NCBI GenBank assembly: GCA_000702025.1
Contig: JNKJ01000016.1
Coordinates: forward strand, 1 to 64,000
Direction of reading: 5' to 3'
DNA from: Blautia schinkii DSM 10518
Lineage (GTDB): Bacteria; Bacillota; Clostridia; Lachnospirales; Lachnospiraceae
DNA: 64,000 nt
This document shows positions 41,648 through 50,568 of the stretch, piece after piece. Below the pieces are notes generated by a model that was not told the origin of the DNA, searched no databases, and worked only from the letters and a program-made list of their open reading frames with translations. Made by a program: the position numbers and the translations under genes. Positions within the stretch are counted from its first letter, which is position 1, and every line of letters begins with the position of its first letter.

Positions 41648-42049
41648 CTACCAAACAAACGCTAATACCTCGCCGCCTACCTGAAGTTTGCGTGCTTCTT
41701 TGTCTGTGATTACGCCTTTGTTAGTGGAAAGGATTGCGATTCCAAGTCCGCCAAGTACTCTCGGCAGTTCGTCCTTGCCAGCGTATACACGAAGGCCAGG
41801 TTTGGAAATTCTTTTCAGTCCTGTGATGATTTTTTCGTTTTTGTCCTCACCGTATTTCAGAACGATGTGGATAGTTTTGATGGTACCATCTTCTACTAAA
41901 TCATATTTTGCAATGTATCCTTCGTCTACAAGGATGTTTGCGATAGCAATTTTCATTTTGGACGCCGGAACGTCTACTGTATCGTGTTTTGCAGTATTTG
42001 CATTACGGATTCTTGTAAGCATATCTGCAATCGGATCGCTCATTGTCAT
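41648..42049 (-). CDS. rpsH: ribosomal protein S8 (uS8)
   Basis: This 133-residue protein begins [17 protein letters not shown] and ends GGEVLAFVW, the usual S8 length. It binds 16S rRNA helix 21. The start is ATG 42049, 8 nt after AGGAGG; the open frame extends 40 codons upstream into repeat sequence but that part has no S8 homology. In enterobacteria S8 represses the spc operon; whether it does so here is unknown. Confidence 0.96.
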   Translation of the reverse strand: MTMSDPIADMLTRIRNANTAKHDTVDVPASKMKIAIANILVDEGYIAKYDLVEDGTIKTIHIVLKYGEDKNEKIITGLKRISKPGLRVYAGKDELPRVLGGLGIAILSTNKGVITDKEARKLQVGGEVLAFVW

Positions 42050-42242
42050 GTAAGTTTCCTCCTCATTTTCAGACTTTACATGTTGCCCGGCACACACGCT
42101 CGGGCTCATTAATTGGGATAAGGAAGTTCCGTTCACTAAATTCAGCTTTCGCCTTCGGCTCGGCTTCATTAAGTTCCTCGGAACGACCTTCGCACTAAAT
42201 TCCTGCTGCGCCTAACGGCTTGCACTCATTAAGTGCTCTAGG
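42050..42242. repeat. imperfect tandem repeat in rpsN-rpsH spacer
   Basis: On the transcript strand two units of about 60 bp share ACTTAATGA, AGCCG, AGGCG and GAATTTAGTG blocks. The first is preceded by TGACCTAGAGCACTTAAT immediately at the rpsN stop; almost the same string, TGACCTGGAACACTTAAT, follows the rpsH stop. The spacer is unusually long for this operon and has no gene; it may be an inserted repeat family or processing signal. Confidence 0.65.
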
Positions 42243-42428
42243 TCACCAGGAAGCTTTCTTCACTCCCGGGATCTGTCCTTTATAAGCTAATTCACGGAAG
42301 CAGATTCTGCAGATTCCGTATTTTCTTAAATATGCATGTGGACGGCCACAAATTCTGCAGCGGTTGTATTCTCTTGTGGAGAATTTCTGTTTGCGCTGCT
42401 GTTTGATTTTCATTGCTGTTTTAGCCAT
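42243..42428 (-). CDS. rpsN: ribosomal protein S14, zinc-binding form (uS14)
   Basis: This 61-residue C+ form has a four-cysteine zinc site (CRICGRP...CRICF), the type usual in Firmicutes spc operons. The basic N-terminus [15 protein letters not shown] contacts 16S rRNA. GGAGGA precedes the ATG; the gene is 15 bp after rplE. The stop lies within the repeated TGACCT motif. Confidence 0.96.
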   Translation of the reverse strand: MAKTAMKIKQQRKQKFSTREYNRCRICGRPHAYLRKYGICRICFRELAYKGQIPGVKKASW

Positions 42429-42443
42429 GAACTCATCCTCCTA

Positions 42444-42983
42444 TTATTTAGCAAACGGCATATTGAATAATGTCAATAATTCACGAGCTTCTTCGTCTGT
42501 CTTGGCAGTGGTAACGAAAATAACATCCATACCTCTTACCTTGTCGACTTTATCATATTCAACTTCCGGGAAGATTAACTGCTCTTTGATACCAAGTGCA
42601 TAGTTTCCTCTGCCGTCAAATGCGTTCGGGTTTACACCGCGGAAGTCACGTACGCGGGGAAGAGCCAGGTTGATCAGACGATCAGCAAACTCATACATCT
42701 TCTCGCCTCTTAATGTAACCTTACATCCAATCGGCATTCCCTCTCTGATTTTGAAGTTAGCGATAGAATGCTTTGCTTTGGTAGCAATTGCCTTCTGTCC
42801 TGTAACCAGCTCCATATCAGCCATAGCTGCATCAAGAAGCTTTGCATTTTCTTTGGCTTCGCCAACACCCATGTTCACAACGATTTTTTCGAGTTTTGGC
42901 ACTTGCATAACATTTTTATATCCAAATTTCTTGGTCATGGCATCCATGATCTCATTTTTGTAAACATCTCTTAATCTACTCAC
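42444..42983 (-). CDS. rplE: ribosomal protein L5 (uL5)
   Basis: This 179-residue 5S-rRNA-binding protein forms part of the central protuberance. Typical segments are [32 protein letters not shown] and the C-terminal [24 protein letters not shown] lies before the ATG. Position between rplX and rpsN is standard. Confidence 0.96.
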   Translation of the reverse strand: MSRLRDVYKNEIMDAMTKKFGYKNVMQVPKLEKIVVNMGVGEAKENAKLLDAAMADMELVTGQKAIATKAKHSIANFKIREGMPIGCKVTLRGEKMYEFADRLINLALPRVRDFRGVNPNAFDGRGNYALGIKEQLIFPEVEYDKVDKVRGMDVIFVTTAKTDEEARELLTLFNMPFAK

Positions 42984-43004
42984 TTATGTCTGCCTCCTCT
43001 CTTA

Positions 43005-43316
43005 TTAATCGATTACTTTACCAGTTGCCTTGGCAACGCGAACTTTTTTGTCTCCATCCATCTTGAAGCCAACTCTGGTTGCCTTACCATCAACAACCAG
43101 CATAACATTGGAGATATGCAGCGGAGCTTCTTTATTAACGATTCCGCCGTTCTGGTTTGCTGCAGACGGTTTGCTGTGTTTGGTAACCATGTTTACATTC
43201 TCAACTAAAACGGTATTGTCTTTTACGTTGACAGCAAGCACTTTACCTTCTTTGTCTTTATCTTTACCAGCGATTACCTTAACGGTGTCGCCTTTTTTAA
43301 TTTTCATAGCTGACAT
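43005..43316 (-). CDS. rplX: ribosomal protein L24 (uL24)
   Basis: This 103-residue assembly-initiator protein has an N-terminal KOW motif ([20 protein letters not shown]). AGGAGGG stands 6 nt before the ATG at 43316, supporting the MSAMKI start over the internal methionine. Length is usual. Confidence 0.95.
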   Translation of the reverse strand: MSAMKIKKGDTVKVIAGKDKDKEGKVLAVNVKDNTVLVENVNMVTKHSKPSAANQNGGIVNKEAPLHISNVMLVVDGKATRVGFKMDGDKKVRVAKATGKVID

Positions 43317-43327
43317 TAGGCACCCTC

Positions 43328-43696
43328 CTATAATACTTCCGGAGCTAAGGACACGATTTTCATGAATTTCTTTTCACGAAGCTCTCTGGCTACTGGTCCA
43401 AAGATACGTGTTCCTCTCGGAGTTAAGTCGTCTTTAATGATTACGGCAGCGTTTTCATCGAAACGGATGTAAGATCCGTCTTTACGACGAGCGCCCTTTT
43501 TGGTTCTAACGACAACGGCTTTTACTACATCGCCTTTTTTGACAACGCCGCCTGGTGTTGCATCTTTGACCGTAGCAATGATAGTGTCGCCGATATTTGC
43601 ATATCTTCTTGTAGAGCCGCCCATAACACGAATACAAAGGATTTCTTTTGCACCAGTGTTGTCGGCAACTTTCAGTCTAGTTTCCTGCTGAATCAT
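43328..43696 (-). CDS. rplN: ribosomal protein L14 (uL14)
   Basis: This 122-residue beta-barrel protein begins [18 protein letters not shown] and ends [11 protein letters not shown], with the conserved [14 protein letters not shown]. It lies at the subunit interface. The sequence is complete and standard for Firmicutes. Confidence 0.97.
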   Translation of the reverse strand: MIQQETRLKVADNTGAKEILCIRVMGGSTRRYANIGDTIIATVKDATPGGVVKKGDVVKAVVVRTKKGARRKDGSYIRFDENAAVIIKDDLTPRGTRIFGPVARELREKKFMKIVSLAPEVL

Positions 43697-43709
43697 ACTG
43701 GTTTCCTCC

Positions 43710-43964
43710 TTATTTCACTTTCTCAACAACTTCTACAAGTCTCCATCTTTTATCCTTGGATAAAGGTCTGGTCTCCATAACTTTTACGGTATCACCGATG
43801 TTGCACTCATTCTTTTCATCATGAGCTTTTAATTTATATGTTCTCTTCACGATCTTTTTGTAAAGAGGATGTTTTACATGGTCTTCAATAGCAACCACGA
43901 TGGTTTTGTCCATCTTATTGCTGACAACCTTACCCTGGCGGGTTTTTCTCAGATTTCTTTCCAC
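43710..43964 (-). CDS. rpsQ: ribosomal protein S17 (uS17)
   Basis: This 84-residue OB-fold protein has [21 protein letters not shown] and the C-terminal [15 protein letters not shown] typical of S17, an early 16S rRNA binder. AGGAGG lies upstream; it sits between rpmC and rplN. Confidence 0.96.
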   Translation of the reverse strand: MERNLRKTRQGKVVSNKMDKTIVVAIEDHVKHPLYKKIVKRTYKLKAHDEKNECNIGDTVKVMETRPLSKDKRWRLVEVVEKVK

Positions 43965-43984
43965 GATTGTTTCCTCCTATATTT

Positions 43985-44194
43985 CTACTTGGAAGCGTTG
44001 GCCTGCTCAGTGATTACTGTCTGGATTCTGGCAATGTTCTTGCGAACCTCTTTGATACGGCCTGTATTATCTAATTGATTGGTTGCATTCTGAAATCTCA
44101 GATTAAAAAGTTCTTTCTTAGCAGCTACTAATTCTTCGTTTAATTCTGCAGCTGATTTCGCTCTTAAATCTTCTACGAATTTATTAATTTTCAC
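43985..44194 (-). CDS. rpmC: ribosomal protein L29 (uL29)
   Basis: This 69-residue two-helix hairpin protein at the exit tunnel has [17 protein letters not shown] and [17 protein letters not shown]. The start is GTG at 44194, giving the family's usual MKINK beginning, with GGCGGTGAT upstream inside the end of rplP. The gene overlaps rplP by 11 nt, so the two are translationally coupled. Confidence 0.93.
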   Translation of the reverse strand: MKINKFVEDLRAKSAAELNEELVAAKKELFNLRFQNATNQLDNTGRIKEVRKNIARIQTVITEQANASK

Positions 44195-44621
44195 TGTTAT
44201 CACCGCCTTCTAAGTCTGCACGAGAAACGATTTTACATTTACATGGTAACTTGTGCATTGCAAGACGTAATGCTTCACGGGCTACTTCTTCAGAAACGCC
44301 TGCAATTTCGAACATTACGCGACCTGGTTTCACAACTGCTACCCAGTATTCCAGGGAACCTTTACCGGAACCCATACGTGTTTCTGCTGGTTTCGCTGTT
44401 ACTGGTTTATCTGGGAAAATCTTAATCCAAACCTGACCACCACGTTTGATATGACGGGTCATAGCAACACGGGCTGCCTCAATCTGATTGGAACGAATCC
44501 AACATGGTTCGGTAGCAACAAGGCCGTACTCACCATAATTAATCTGATTGCCTCTTAAGGCTTTACCTTTCATGGAGCCACGGAATTGTTTACGACGTTT
44601 TACTCTTTTTGGCATTAACAT
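44184..44621 (-). CDS. rplP: ribosomal protein L16 (uL16)
   Basis: This 145-residue protein begins [15 protein letters not shown] and has [20 protein letters not shown], the loop near the peptidyl-transferase centre. The ATG overlaps the rpsC stop (TAATG), with GGGAG 9 nt upstream. Length is standard. Confidence 0.96.
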   Translation of the reverse strand: MLMPKRVKRRKQFRGSMKGKALRGNQINYGEYGLVATEPCWIRSNQIEAARVAMTRHIKRGGQVWIKIFPDKPVTAKPAETRMGSGKGSLEYWVAVVKPGRVMFEIAGVSEEVAREALRLAMHKLPCKCKIVSRADLEGGDNSEN

Positions 44622-45277
44622 TATTTATCGCTCCCTTCCTTAGTTCCTTTAGTTGGAAGAATTTCACCGTTGTAGACCCAAGCCTTTACGCCAACCTTGC
44701 CGTAAGTGGTGTCTGCTTCAGCGAAACCGTAATCGATGTCTGCACGAAGTGTCTGAAGCGGGATGGTTCCCTCGCTGTAGAACTCTGTACGAGCCATATC
44801 AGCGCCGCCAAGACGTCCGGATACGGATGTTTTGATTCCCTTAGCGCCGGATTTCATTGTTCTCTGCATTGTTGATTTCATTGCACGTCTGAAAGAGATA
44901 CGGTTCTCTAACTGCAGTGCGATATTTTCAGCAACTAACTGAGCGTCTCTGTCCGGTCTTTTTACTTCTTTGATGTCAACGATTAATTTCTTGTCTGTGT
45001 ATTTCTGTAATTCAGCTTTAACTTTCTCAATCTCAGAACCGCCCTTACCGATAACGATACCAGGTTTTGCGGTGTAGATAATGATCTTTACTCTGTCAGA
45101 TGCTCTTTCAATTTCAATCTTGGAAACACCTGCGCTGTATAATTTCTTCTTCAGAAATGTTCTGATGTTGTAATCCTCTACCAGATAGTCTGCGAAATCG
45201 CTCTCAGCATACCATCTTGAATCCCAGTCTTTGATAACACCGACTCTAAGGCCATGTGGGTTTACTTTCTGTCCCAT
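44621..45277 (-). CDS. rpsC: ribosomal protein S3 (uS3)
   Basis: This 218-residue protein has a KH domain with [22 protein letters not shown] and the C-terminal half with [23 protein letters not shown], typical of S3 at the mRNA entry site. AGGAGG precedes the ATG. It lies 11 bp after rplV. Confidence 0.96.
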   Translation of the reverse strand: MGQKVNPHGLRVGVIKDWDSRWYAESDFADYLVEDYNIRTFLKKKLYSAGVSKIEIERASDRVKIIIYTAKPGIVIGKGGSEIEKVKAELQKYTDKKLIVDIKEVKRPDRDAQLVAENIALQLENRISFRRAMKSTMQRTMKSGAKGIKTSVSGRLGGADMARTEFYSEGTIPLQTLRADIDYGFAEADTTYGKVGVKAWVYNGEILPTKGTKEGSDK

Positions 45278-45288
45278 GCTTTTCCTCC

Positions 45289-45678
45289 TTATCTTTCATC
45301 CAGCACGATGGTAATATGGCTTGATCTCTTTTCGATTCTGTAAGCTCTACCCTGTGCTCTTGGCTGAATTCTCTTCATTGTAGGTCCTTTATCTGCATAG
45401 CACTCTGCAATGTAGAGGTTGTCTGCGTTCATACCGTTGTTGTTCTCAGCATTTGCGATTGCTGATTCCAGCAGCTTCTTAATTACGCTGGAAGCGTATC
45501 TTGGATTATATGTCAGGATACCAAGTGCTGTCTGCACATCTTTTCCACGAATTACGTCTAATACATAGCAGGCTTTCTGAACAGAAATTCTCGCATAAGA
45601 TAATTTTGCAGACGGTCTTGTCTCTCTATTATTCTCATTTCTGGCTCTCTTTATCTGGCTTCTATGTCCCTTTGCCAT
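45289..45678 (-). CDS. rplV: ribosomal protein L22 (uL22)
   Basis: This 129-residue protein lines the exit tunnel with the beta-hairpin [19 protein letters not shown]. It begins with a basic tail ([12 protein letters not shown]) longer than in E. coli, as common in Clostridia. AAGGAGG precedes the ATG. An 88-bp spacer with the palindrome CAGGTTAACCTG separates it from rpsS. Confidence 0.96.
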   Translation of the reverse strand: MAKGHRSQIKRARNENNRETRPSAKLSYARISVQKACYVLDVIRGKDVQTALGILTYNPRYASSVIKKLLESAIANAENNNGMNADNLYIAECYADKGPTMKRIQPRAQGRAYRIEKRSSHITIVLDER

Positions 45679-45766
45679 CTTAAAGTGCCTCCTTTCCTCA
45701 TATTCAATCTCAGGTTAACCTGCCTCGCTGCCCCCAAGCGGGACAACAGGCAGTGATAAGTCAATT

Positions 45767-46048
45767 CTAGCGAACGCCGGATCTCTTTTCGTCTTTTCCG
45801 TGTCCTCTATAAGTTCTGGTTGCTACGAACTCGCCGAGCTTGTGACCAACCATATCTTCGGTAACATATACCGGCACGTGTTTTCTTCCGTCATGGACAG
45901 CGATTGTGTGTCCTACAAAGGACGGGAAGATAGTAGAACGGCGTGACCAGGTTTTGATAACGGATTTATCGTTTGCAGCGTTTAAGGCATCTACTTTTTT
46001 CAGTAAGCTCTCATCTGCAAAAGGTCCTTTTTTCAGTGAACGAGACAT
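45767..46048 (-). CDS. rpsS: ribosomal protein S19 (uS19)
   Basis: This 93-residue protein begins [19 protein letters not shown] and contains [20 protein letters not shown], typical of S19 in the 30S head. AGGAGG precedes the ATG and the gene follows rplB by 15 bp. Confidence 0.97.
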   Translation of the reverse strand: MSRSLKKGPFADESLLKKVDALNAANDKSVIKTWSRRSTIFPSFVGHTIAVHDGRKHVPVYVTEDMVGHKLGEFVATRTYRGHGKDEKRSGVR

Positions 46049-46063
46049 GCTTTATCCTCCTTA

Positions 46064-46909
46064 TTATTTCGATAATGCTTTACCATCGCGTCTTCTTACG
46101 ATGAGCTTGTTGGACGGTTTATTTTTCTTTCTGGTCTTAAGACCCAGAGCAGGCTTGCCCCATGGAGTACATGGACCAGGACGGCCGATACCGGTCTTTC
46201 CTTCACCACCACCGTGCGGATGGTCATTCGGGTTCATTACAGAACCGCGGACTGTAGGTCTGAAGCCCATGTTACGTTTACGTCCAGCTTTACCGATGTT
46301 AATCAGGTTGTGGTCGCCGTTTCCGACTGTACCGATGGATGCGCGGCATACGATCGGAACCATTCTCATTTCACCAGACGGCAGACGCAGTGTTGCGTAT
46401 TTGCCTTCTTTCGCCATCAACTGAGCACCATTTCCGGCGGAACGAACCAGCTGGCCGCCTTTTCCGGGATGAAGCTCGATGTTGTGGATCATTGTACCAA
46501 CCGGGATAAGCTCAAGCGGTAAGCAGTTGCCTACACGAACCTCAGCCTCCGGTCCGTTCATAACCTTCTGGCCTACTTTTAAGCCTTCCGGAGCCAGGAT
46601 ATAAGCTTTCTCGCCGTCTGCGTAGCAGATGAGGGCGATGTTTGCTGTTCTGTTCGGATCATACTCGATAGACTTTACTGTTGCGGGGATGTTGTCTTTT
46701 CTTCTCTTGAAGTCGATGATTCTATATTTTCTTCTGCTTCCGCCTCCGCGGTGTCTTACAGTAATTTTGCCTTGGTTGTTACGGCCGGCATTTTTATTTA
46801 AAGACACTACTAAGGATTTCTCCGGTGTAGATTTTGTAATCTCAGAGAAGTCGGAACCAGTCATATGTCTTCTTGACGGTGTATATGGGTTATAGGTTTT
46901 GATTCCCAT
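46064..46909 (-). CDS. rplB: ribosomal protein L2 (uL2)
   Basis: This 281-residue protein of the peptidyl-transferase region has the conserved histidine loop [14 protein letters not shown] and the basic C-terminal [26 protein letters not shown] precedes the ATG. It is separated from rplW by an unusually long 231-bp spacer. Confidence 0.97.
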   Translation of the reverse strand: MGIKTYNPYTPSRRHMTGSDFSEITKSTPEKSLVVSLNKNAGRNNQGKITVRHRGGGSRRKYRIIDFKRRKDNIPATVKSIEYDPNRTANIALICYADGEKAYILAPEGLKVGQKVMNGPEAEVRVGNCLPLELIPVGTMIHNIELHPGKGGQLVRSAGNGAQLMAKEGKYATLRLPSGEMRMVPIVCRASIGTVGNGDHNLINIGKAGRKRNMGFRPTVRGSVMNPNDHPHGGGEGKTGIGRPGPCTPWGKPALGLKTRKKNKPSNKLIVRRRDGKALSK

Positions 46910-47140
46910 GGTTGTTCTCCTTTCAAATCTTTATCATCACGCTTTTGACTGCGTATATTCGTGATAATCAGAGTGCCGGGATTTGGAATAAAGCCGCTCG
47001 TCGTGCTCGCACGTAAGAGAGGATTTATTCTAAATCCCATAAGCGTGAAACGCGACTGAGGGAAATTTATTTCCCGAAGTGGCACTCGTACGTCTTGAAA
47101 AACGTAGCACGCTTACTCAGCCTTTATCACTCGTTGCTGA
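46910..47140 (-). other. gene-free spacer between rplW and rplB with hairpins
   Basis: In an operon where most gaps are under 30 bp, this 231-bp stretch has a 15-bp stem with one mismatch (GGGATTTGGAATAAA and TTTATTCTAAATCCC, about 46978-47039) and smaller inverted repeats such as ATCACG/CGTGAT. No frame with a ribosome binding site is seen. It may hold a processing or regulatory RNA structure. Confidence 0.5.
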
Positions 47141-47440
47141 TCAAAGCCCTTCGAAGATTTCAATATCTTTGCTTTCCTCTGTCAGAGCTACGATAGCTTT
47201 CTTGGATTTGGCAGTTCTTCCCACTACCATTCCACGGCGTTTTTTCTTACCATCTAAGTTCATGGTATTAACGCTCTTTACTTTTGTTCCTTCGAACATT
47301 TTTTCCACAGCTTCTTTAATCTGTGTTTTATTTGCTTCCGGGTGTACTAAGAAAGTGTATTTCTTCTCGCCCATTGCGTTCATGGATTTTTCTGTAATCA
47401 CTGGTTTCAGGATTACGTCATAATACTGAATGTTAGCCAT
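47141..47440 (-). CDS. rplW: ribosomal protein L23 (uL23)
   Basis: This 99-residue exit-site protein is the docking point for trigger factor and SRP. It has [30 protein letters not shown], typical of the family. The ATG overlaps the rplD stop (TAATG), with GGAGGTG upstream inside rplD. Confidence 0.96.
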   Translation of the reverse strand: MANIQYYDVILKPVITEKSMNAMGEKKYTFLVHPEANKTQIKEAVEKMFEGTKVKSVNTMNLDGKKKRRGMVVGRTAKSKKAIVALTEESKDIEIFEGL

Positions 47441-48060
47441 TATGCGTACACCTCCTCGATGGATGCTACTGCATCTTTGGTTACGACAACGGTGTTATGT
47501 TTCATAACATCGAATACGTTGATGGTGTTCGGGGTTGCAGTCTCTACATCTGCGATGTTTCTTGCGGAAAGGATAACGTTCTTGTCATCATCTGCAGTAA
47601 CCACCAGAGCCTTAACAGCCTTGAGGTTATTGAGAACCTTCTGCATTTCTTTAGTCTTAACATCTGCAAGTGTCAGATTGTCAACTACGACTAATTTATT
47701 GTCCTGAACTTTGGAAGTCAGAGCGGATTTTAAAGCAGCTCTTCTTTCTTTCTTGTTCATTTTCACTTCGTAGTCTCTTGGTACCGGAGCGAATACAACA
47801 CCGCCGCCAGTCCACTGTGGTGCACGGATGGAACCCTGTCTAGCATGACCTGTTCCTTTCTGTCTCCACGGTTTTCTTCCGCCGCCGCTTACTTCAGAAC
47901 GAGTTTTTGCTTTCTGAGTACCCTGGCGTTTATTTGCAAGCTGACGAACAACTGCAAGGTGAACAAGATGCTCGTTGATTTCCACACCGAACACTGCGTC
48001 GTTCAGCTCCATTGTTCCAACTTCATTGCCTTCCATATTATAAACAGTTACGTTTGCCAT
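47440..48060 (-). CDS. rplD: ribosomal protein L4 (uL4)
   Basis: This 206-residue protein has a globular domain and the extended tunnel loop [25 protein letters not shown]. In gammaproteobacteria L4 represses this operon by binding its leader; leader control is also plausible here. AGGAGGA precedes the ATG, 21 bp after rplC. Confidence 0.96.
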   Translation of the reverse strand: MANVTVYNMEGNEVGTMELNDAVFGVEINEHLVHLAVVRQLANKRQGTQKAKTRSEVSGGGRKPWRQKGTGHARQGSIRAPQWTGGGVVFAPVPRDYEVKMNKKERRAALKSALTSKVQDNKLVVVDNLTLADVKTKEMQKVLNNLKAVKALVVTADDDKNVILSARNIADVETATPNTINVFDVMKHNTVVVTKDAVASIEEVYA

Positions 48061-48081
48061 TTGCGTGCTCCTCCTTTCTCA

Positions 48082-48714
48082 TTATAAGGACTTTACTGTT
48101 TCTTTGATCGTTACCAAAGATTTCTTAGGTCCTGGAACAGCACCTTTAACTAACAGTAAGTTGTTTTCTGTATCTACGCGTACGATTTCAAGATTTTGTA
48201 CAGTTACCTGAACATGTCCCATCTGTCCTGGCATCTTCTTACCCTTGAATACCTTACTCGGGTCAGATGCGGAACCATTGGAACCTGCATGACGGTGATA
48301 TTTTGAACCGTGAGCCATAGGTCCTCTGGACTGTCCGTGTCTCTTGATCGCACCCTGGAAGCCTTTACCTTTGGAGATAGCGGTTACATCGATGTGGTCG
48401 CCGTCTGCAAAGATGTCAGCTTTAATTTCCTGTCCTACCTGATATTCAGCAGCGTTGTCGAATTTGAATTCTTTTAAGAATCTCTTCACATCAACGCCAG
48501 CCTTCTCAAAGTGGCCTTTTTCCGGCTTATTCACCAGTTTCTCTCTGATGTCGCCGTAACCAACCTGAACTGCTGCGTATCCATCGTTCTCCTCAGTTTT
48601 TACCTGAGTTACGACACATGGACCTGCCTGTAAAACGGTTACCGGAATCAACATGCCGTCTTCATTGAAGATCTGAGTCATTCCGACTTTGGTAGCTAAA
48701 ATAGCTTTCTTCAT
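48082..48714 (-). CDS. rplC: ribosomal protein L3 (uL3)
   Basis: This 210-residue protein begins [20 protein letters not shown] and has the central loop [29 protein letters not shown] near the peptidyl-transferase centre. The start is ATG 48714 with AAGGAGG upstream; the longer frame to 48753 lacks homology. It follows rpsJ after 83 bp. Confidence 0.96.
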   Translation of the reverse strand: MKKAILATKVGMTQIFNEDGMLIPVTVLQAGPCVVTQVKTEENDGYAAVQVGYGDIREKLVNKPEKGHFEKAGVDVKRFLKEFKFDNAAEYQVGQEIKADIFADGDHIDVTAISKGKGFQGAIKRHGQSRGPMAHGSKYHRHAGSNGSASDPSKVFKGKKMPGQMGHVQVTVQNLEIVRVDTENNLLLVKGAVPGPKKSLVTIKETVKSL

Positions 48715-48797
48715 TCTTTCTTCCTCCTTATAGCGGATTACCGTGATTGGCAATCATATAGTTAATAGCATAAATGCATATTACACAATGGAAACAC

Positions 48798-49115
48798 TCA
48801 TCTATTTTTCATTTTGATATCAATGTGCACACCAGCCGGCATTTCCAGTCTGGACAGAGCGTCCACTGTTTTCTGCGTTGGTGTCAGGATATCAATGAGT
48901 CTCTTATGAGTTCTCTGCTCGAACTGCTCTCTGGAATCTTTGTATTTGTGAACAGCTCTTAAGATGGTCACAACTTCTTTCTTTGTCGGAAGCGGAACCG
49001 GGCCGCTTACCATTGCTCCATTCTTTTTCACAGTGTCGATGATTTTTGCTGCGGATGCATCCACTAACTGATGATCGTAAGCTTTTAATGTGATTCTCAT
49101 TACCTGATTTGCCAT
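48798..49115 (-). CDS. rpsJ: ribosomal protein S10 (uS10, NusE)
   Basis: This 105-residue protein is the first gene of the cluster. It has [28 protein letters not shown] and [13 protein letters not shown], typical of S10, which also serves as NusE in transcription antitermination. AGGAGGAG precedes the ATG and the long leader at 49116-49339. Confidence 0.97.
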   Translation of the reverse strand: MANQVMRITLKAYDHQLVDASAAKIIDTVKKNGAMVSGPVPLPTKKEVVTILRAVHKYKDSREQFEQRTHKRLIDILTPTQKTVDALSRLEMPAGVHIDIKMKNR

Positions 49116-49339
49116 AAAAAAAGTCTCCTCCTATTCGTACTCATTTAGCAGTACGACAAGCGGCGACTGTACACATCTCCGTGTGTGTCCTAAGACATCT
49201 TTCCACACGCCCATCCCTAGATGGTCTTCTGAACTTGTACAGTGACTTGTCGTCAGTTTCCTAACTTGACATTCGCTCCACGGAAAACCTGCCATCCTGG
49301 GCAGCAACCTCACGCTTCATAGCTATCAATGTCACAGCA
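49116..49339 (-). promoter_or_regulatory. untranslated leader of the S10 operon
   Basis: About 224 nt lie between the promoter and rpsJ. The RNA has several possible hairpins (for example GTGTGTCC...GGACACAC and ACAAGTCACTGT...ACAGTCGCCGCTTGT), suggesting a ribosomal-protein-binding leader as known for many S10 operons. I cannot match it to a named leader family by eye. Confidence 0.6.
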
Positions 49340-49345
49340 GTTATC

Positions 49346-49374
49346 AGTATACACAATGTTTTGGGGCATTGCAA
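49346..49374 (-). promoter_or_regulatory. promoter of the S10-spc operon
   Basis: Minus-strand TTGCAA (49369-49374), 17-bp spacer, TATACT (49346-49351), with an A/T-rich stretch upstream that may act as an UP element. Confidence 0.78.
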
Positions 49375-49416
49375 GAGGTTTTTTGAATTTTTTGTATTTT
49401 TTTTGGTACATTACGG

Positions 49417-49664
49417 GGACCCCGGAAAATGTCGAACGGTGAGCAGAAGGGAAATGGGCGGGGGAACGGCTGGCGCTGTCTTGTCAGGCATGCTCGCTCC
49501 CCTTCAACTAATCGCTAACTGCGACTAAGCCGTTCACGAAGAGCGTTCACGGCTAAGTCTCCGTAACCGATGGATTTTCAGGCTCGCTTCCGCAAAATGC
49601 CTGACAAGACAGCGCCAGCCGTTCCCCCGCCCATTTCCCTTCTGCTCACCTACCACCACGTTTC
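49417..49664 (-). repeat. structured palindromic element, copy A
   Basis: A perfect 53-bp inverted repeat (49438-49490 and 49598-49650) encloses a 107-nt core. Read on the minus strand, the core has a helix ATCG/CGAT, then the hairpin GACT-T-AGCCGT...ACGGCT-T-AGTC with an inner ACG/CGT stem and CTCTT loop. Flanks GTGGTAGGTGAG and CTCACCGTTCGACA match the other copies. Compared with copy B, arm and helix sequences differ but pairing is preserved. Confidence 0.85.
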
Positions 49665-50260
49665 CACCCCTTCACAACATACATGCTTTTCGCCGCAAGA
49701 TTTATCAAGCATGCCACACAAAAAAGTATGCCCACATCAATCATCAAGGCGGTAAAAAAATCCCCCATTTCATCATCCCGCCCGCCTCAACCGATTATCT
49801 TTATCTTGCAGCCCGGCAACTAAATCCGAGCATACTATCAAAATATCGGAAGATTACCTTCTATAATAATAACACTTACCAGCTAATACTCCCTGACCTG
49901 GACAAACCTCATACTATCGGTGCTAAAGTGAAATGTGAACCATCCAAATGAAATTAGCTTCACCGAATTGCATTTTTAACACAAACAAACCATTAAGAAT
50001 AAACATGTAAATATATCTGCTTAACATATTGCATAGGCGCTAAATATGCTGCGCTAATCTTCGGACGCATCAAATTTGCAACATGGCAGAGCTGCGGAGT
50101 ATTTAATACATACTCTGCAACTCTGCCGTGTTAAACGTACACCACCAATGTATAGCCGCCTCTTACCAGTCGCTAAATAATCTGGCAAGCATGTCCACCT
50201 GCCACGTTACCCATCGGAATAAAACTTCCGCTAAAAACACCAAAAATTCCGATGGCGCGC
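49665..50260. other. gene-free stretch between inverted elements A and B
   Basis: I see no frame with a ribosome binding site in these about 600 bp. Two hairpins are visible: an imperfect 23-bp one around 50090-50142 (GGCAGAG/CTCTGCC at its base) and CCATCGGAAT/ATTCCGATGG (about 50212-50256). The A/T-rich middle has TATAATAAT boxes but no clear promoter-gene unit. Confidence 0.5.
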
Positions 50261-50506
50261 AAACGTAGTGGTAGGTGAGGAGTAGTGGCTTGGGGGCCGG
50301 GGCAGGTGTTGTCCAGAGCAGGCAGTTTTGCGGAAAGCGCGCCTGAAAATCCAGTTCTTACGGAGACTTAGCCGCGAGAGCTCTTCTCGAGCGGCTTAGT
50401 CGCAGTTAGAACTTAGTTGAAGGGAAGCGGGCAACTGCCTGCCCTGGACAACACCTGCCCCGGCCCCCAAGCCACTACTCCTCACCGTTCAACACCCTCC
50501 CGGGAC
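50261..50506 (+). repeat. structured palindromic element, copy B
   Basis: Inverted arms 50274-50327 and 50433-50486 (54 bp, one mismatch that becomes G-U on the minus-strand RNA) enclose a core closely matching copy A. Helix AGTTCT/AGAACT replaces A's ATCG/CGAT. The hairpin keeps GACTTAGCCG...CGGCTTAGTC, and the inner stem is GAG/CTC instead of ACG/CGT around the same CTCTT loop. Conserved single-stranded blocks are GCCTGAAAATCC, TTACGGAGACT and GTTGAAGGG. It lies in opposite orientation to copy A. Confidence 0.85.
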
Positions 50507-50568
50507 ATCCAAAAATCTTCTCATAAAGAAAAGGCCACCCTCAGGCAGCCTTTATCTTTTCGCAGAAC

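Noticed and set aside
49417..49664. Element A as a simple rho-independent terminator of the preceding gene
   Set aside because: A 53-bp stem with a conserved 107-nt core and no T-run is not a terminator, and no gene ends into it.
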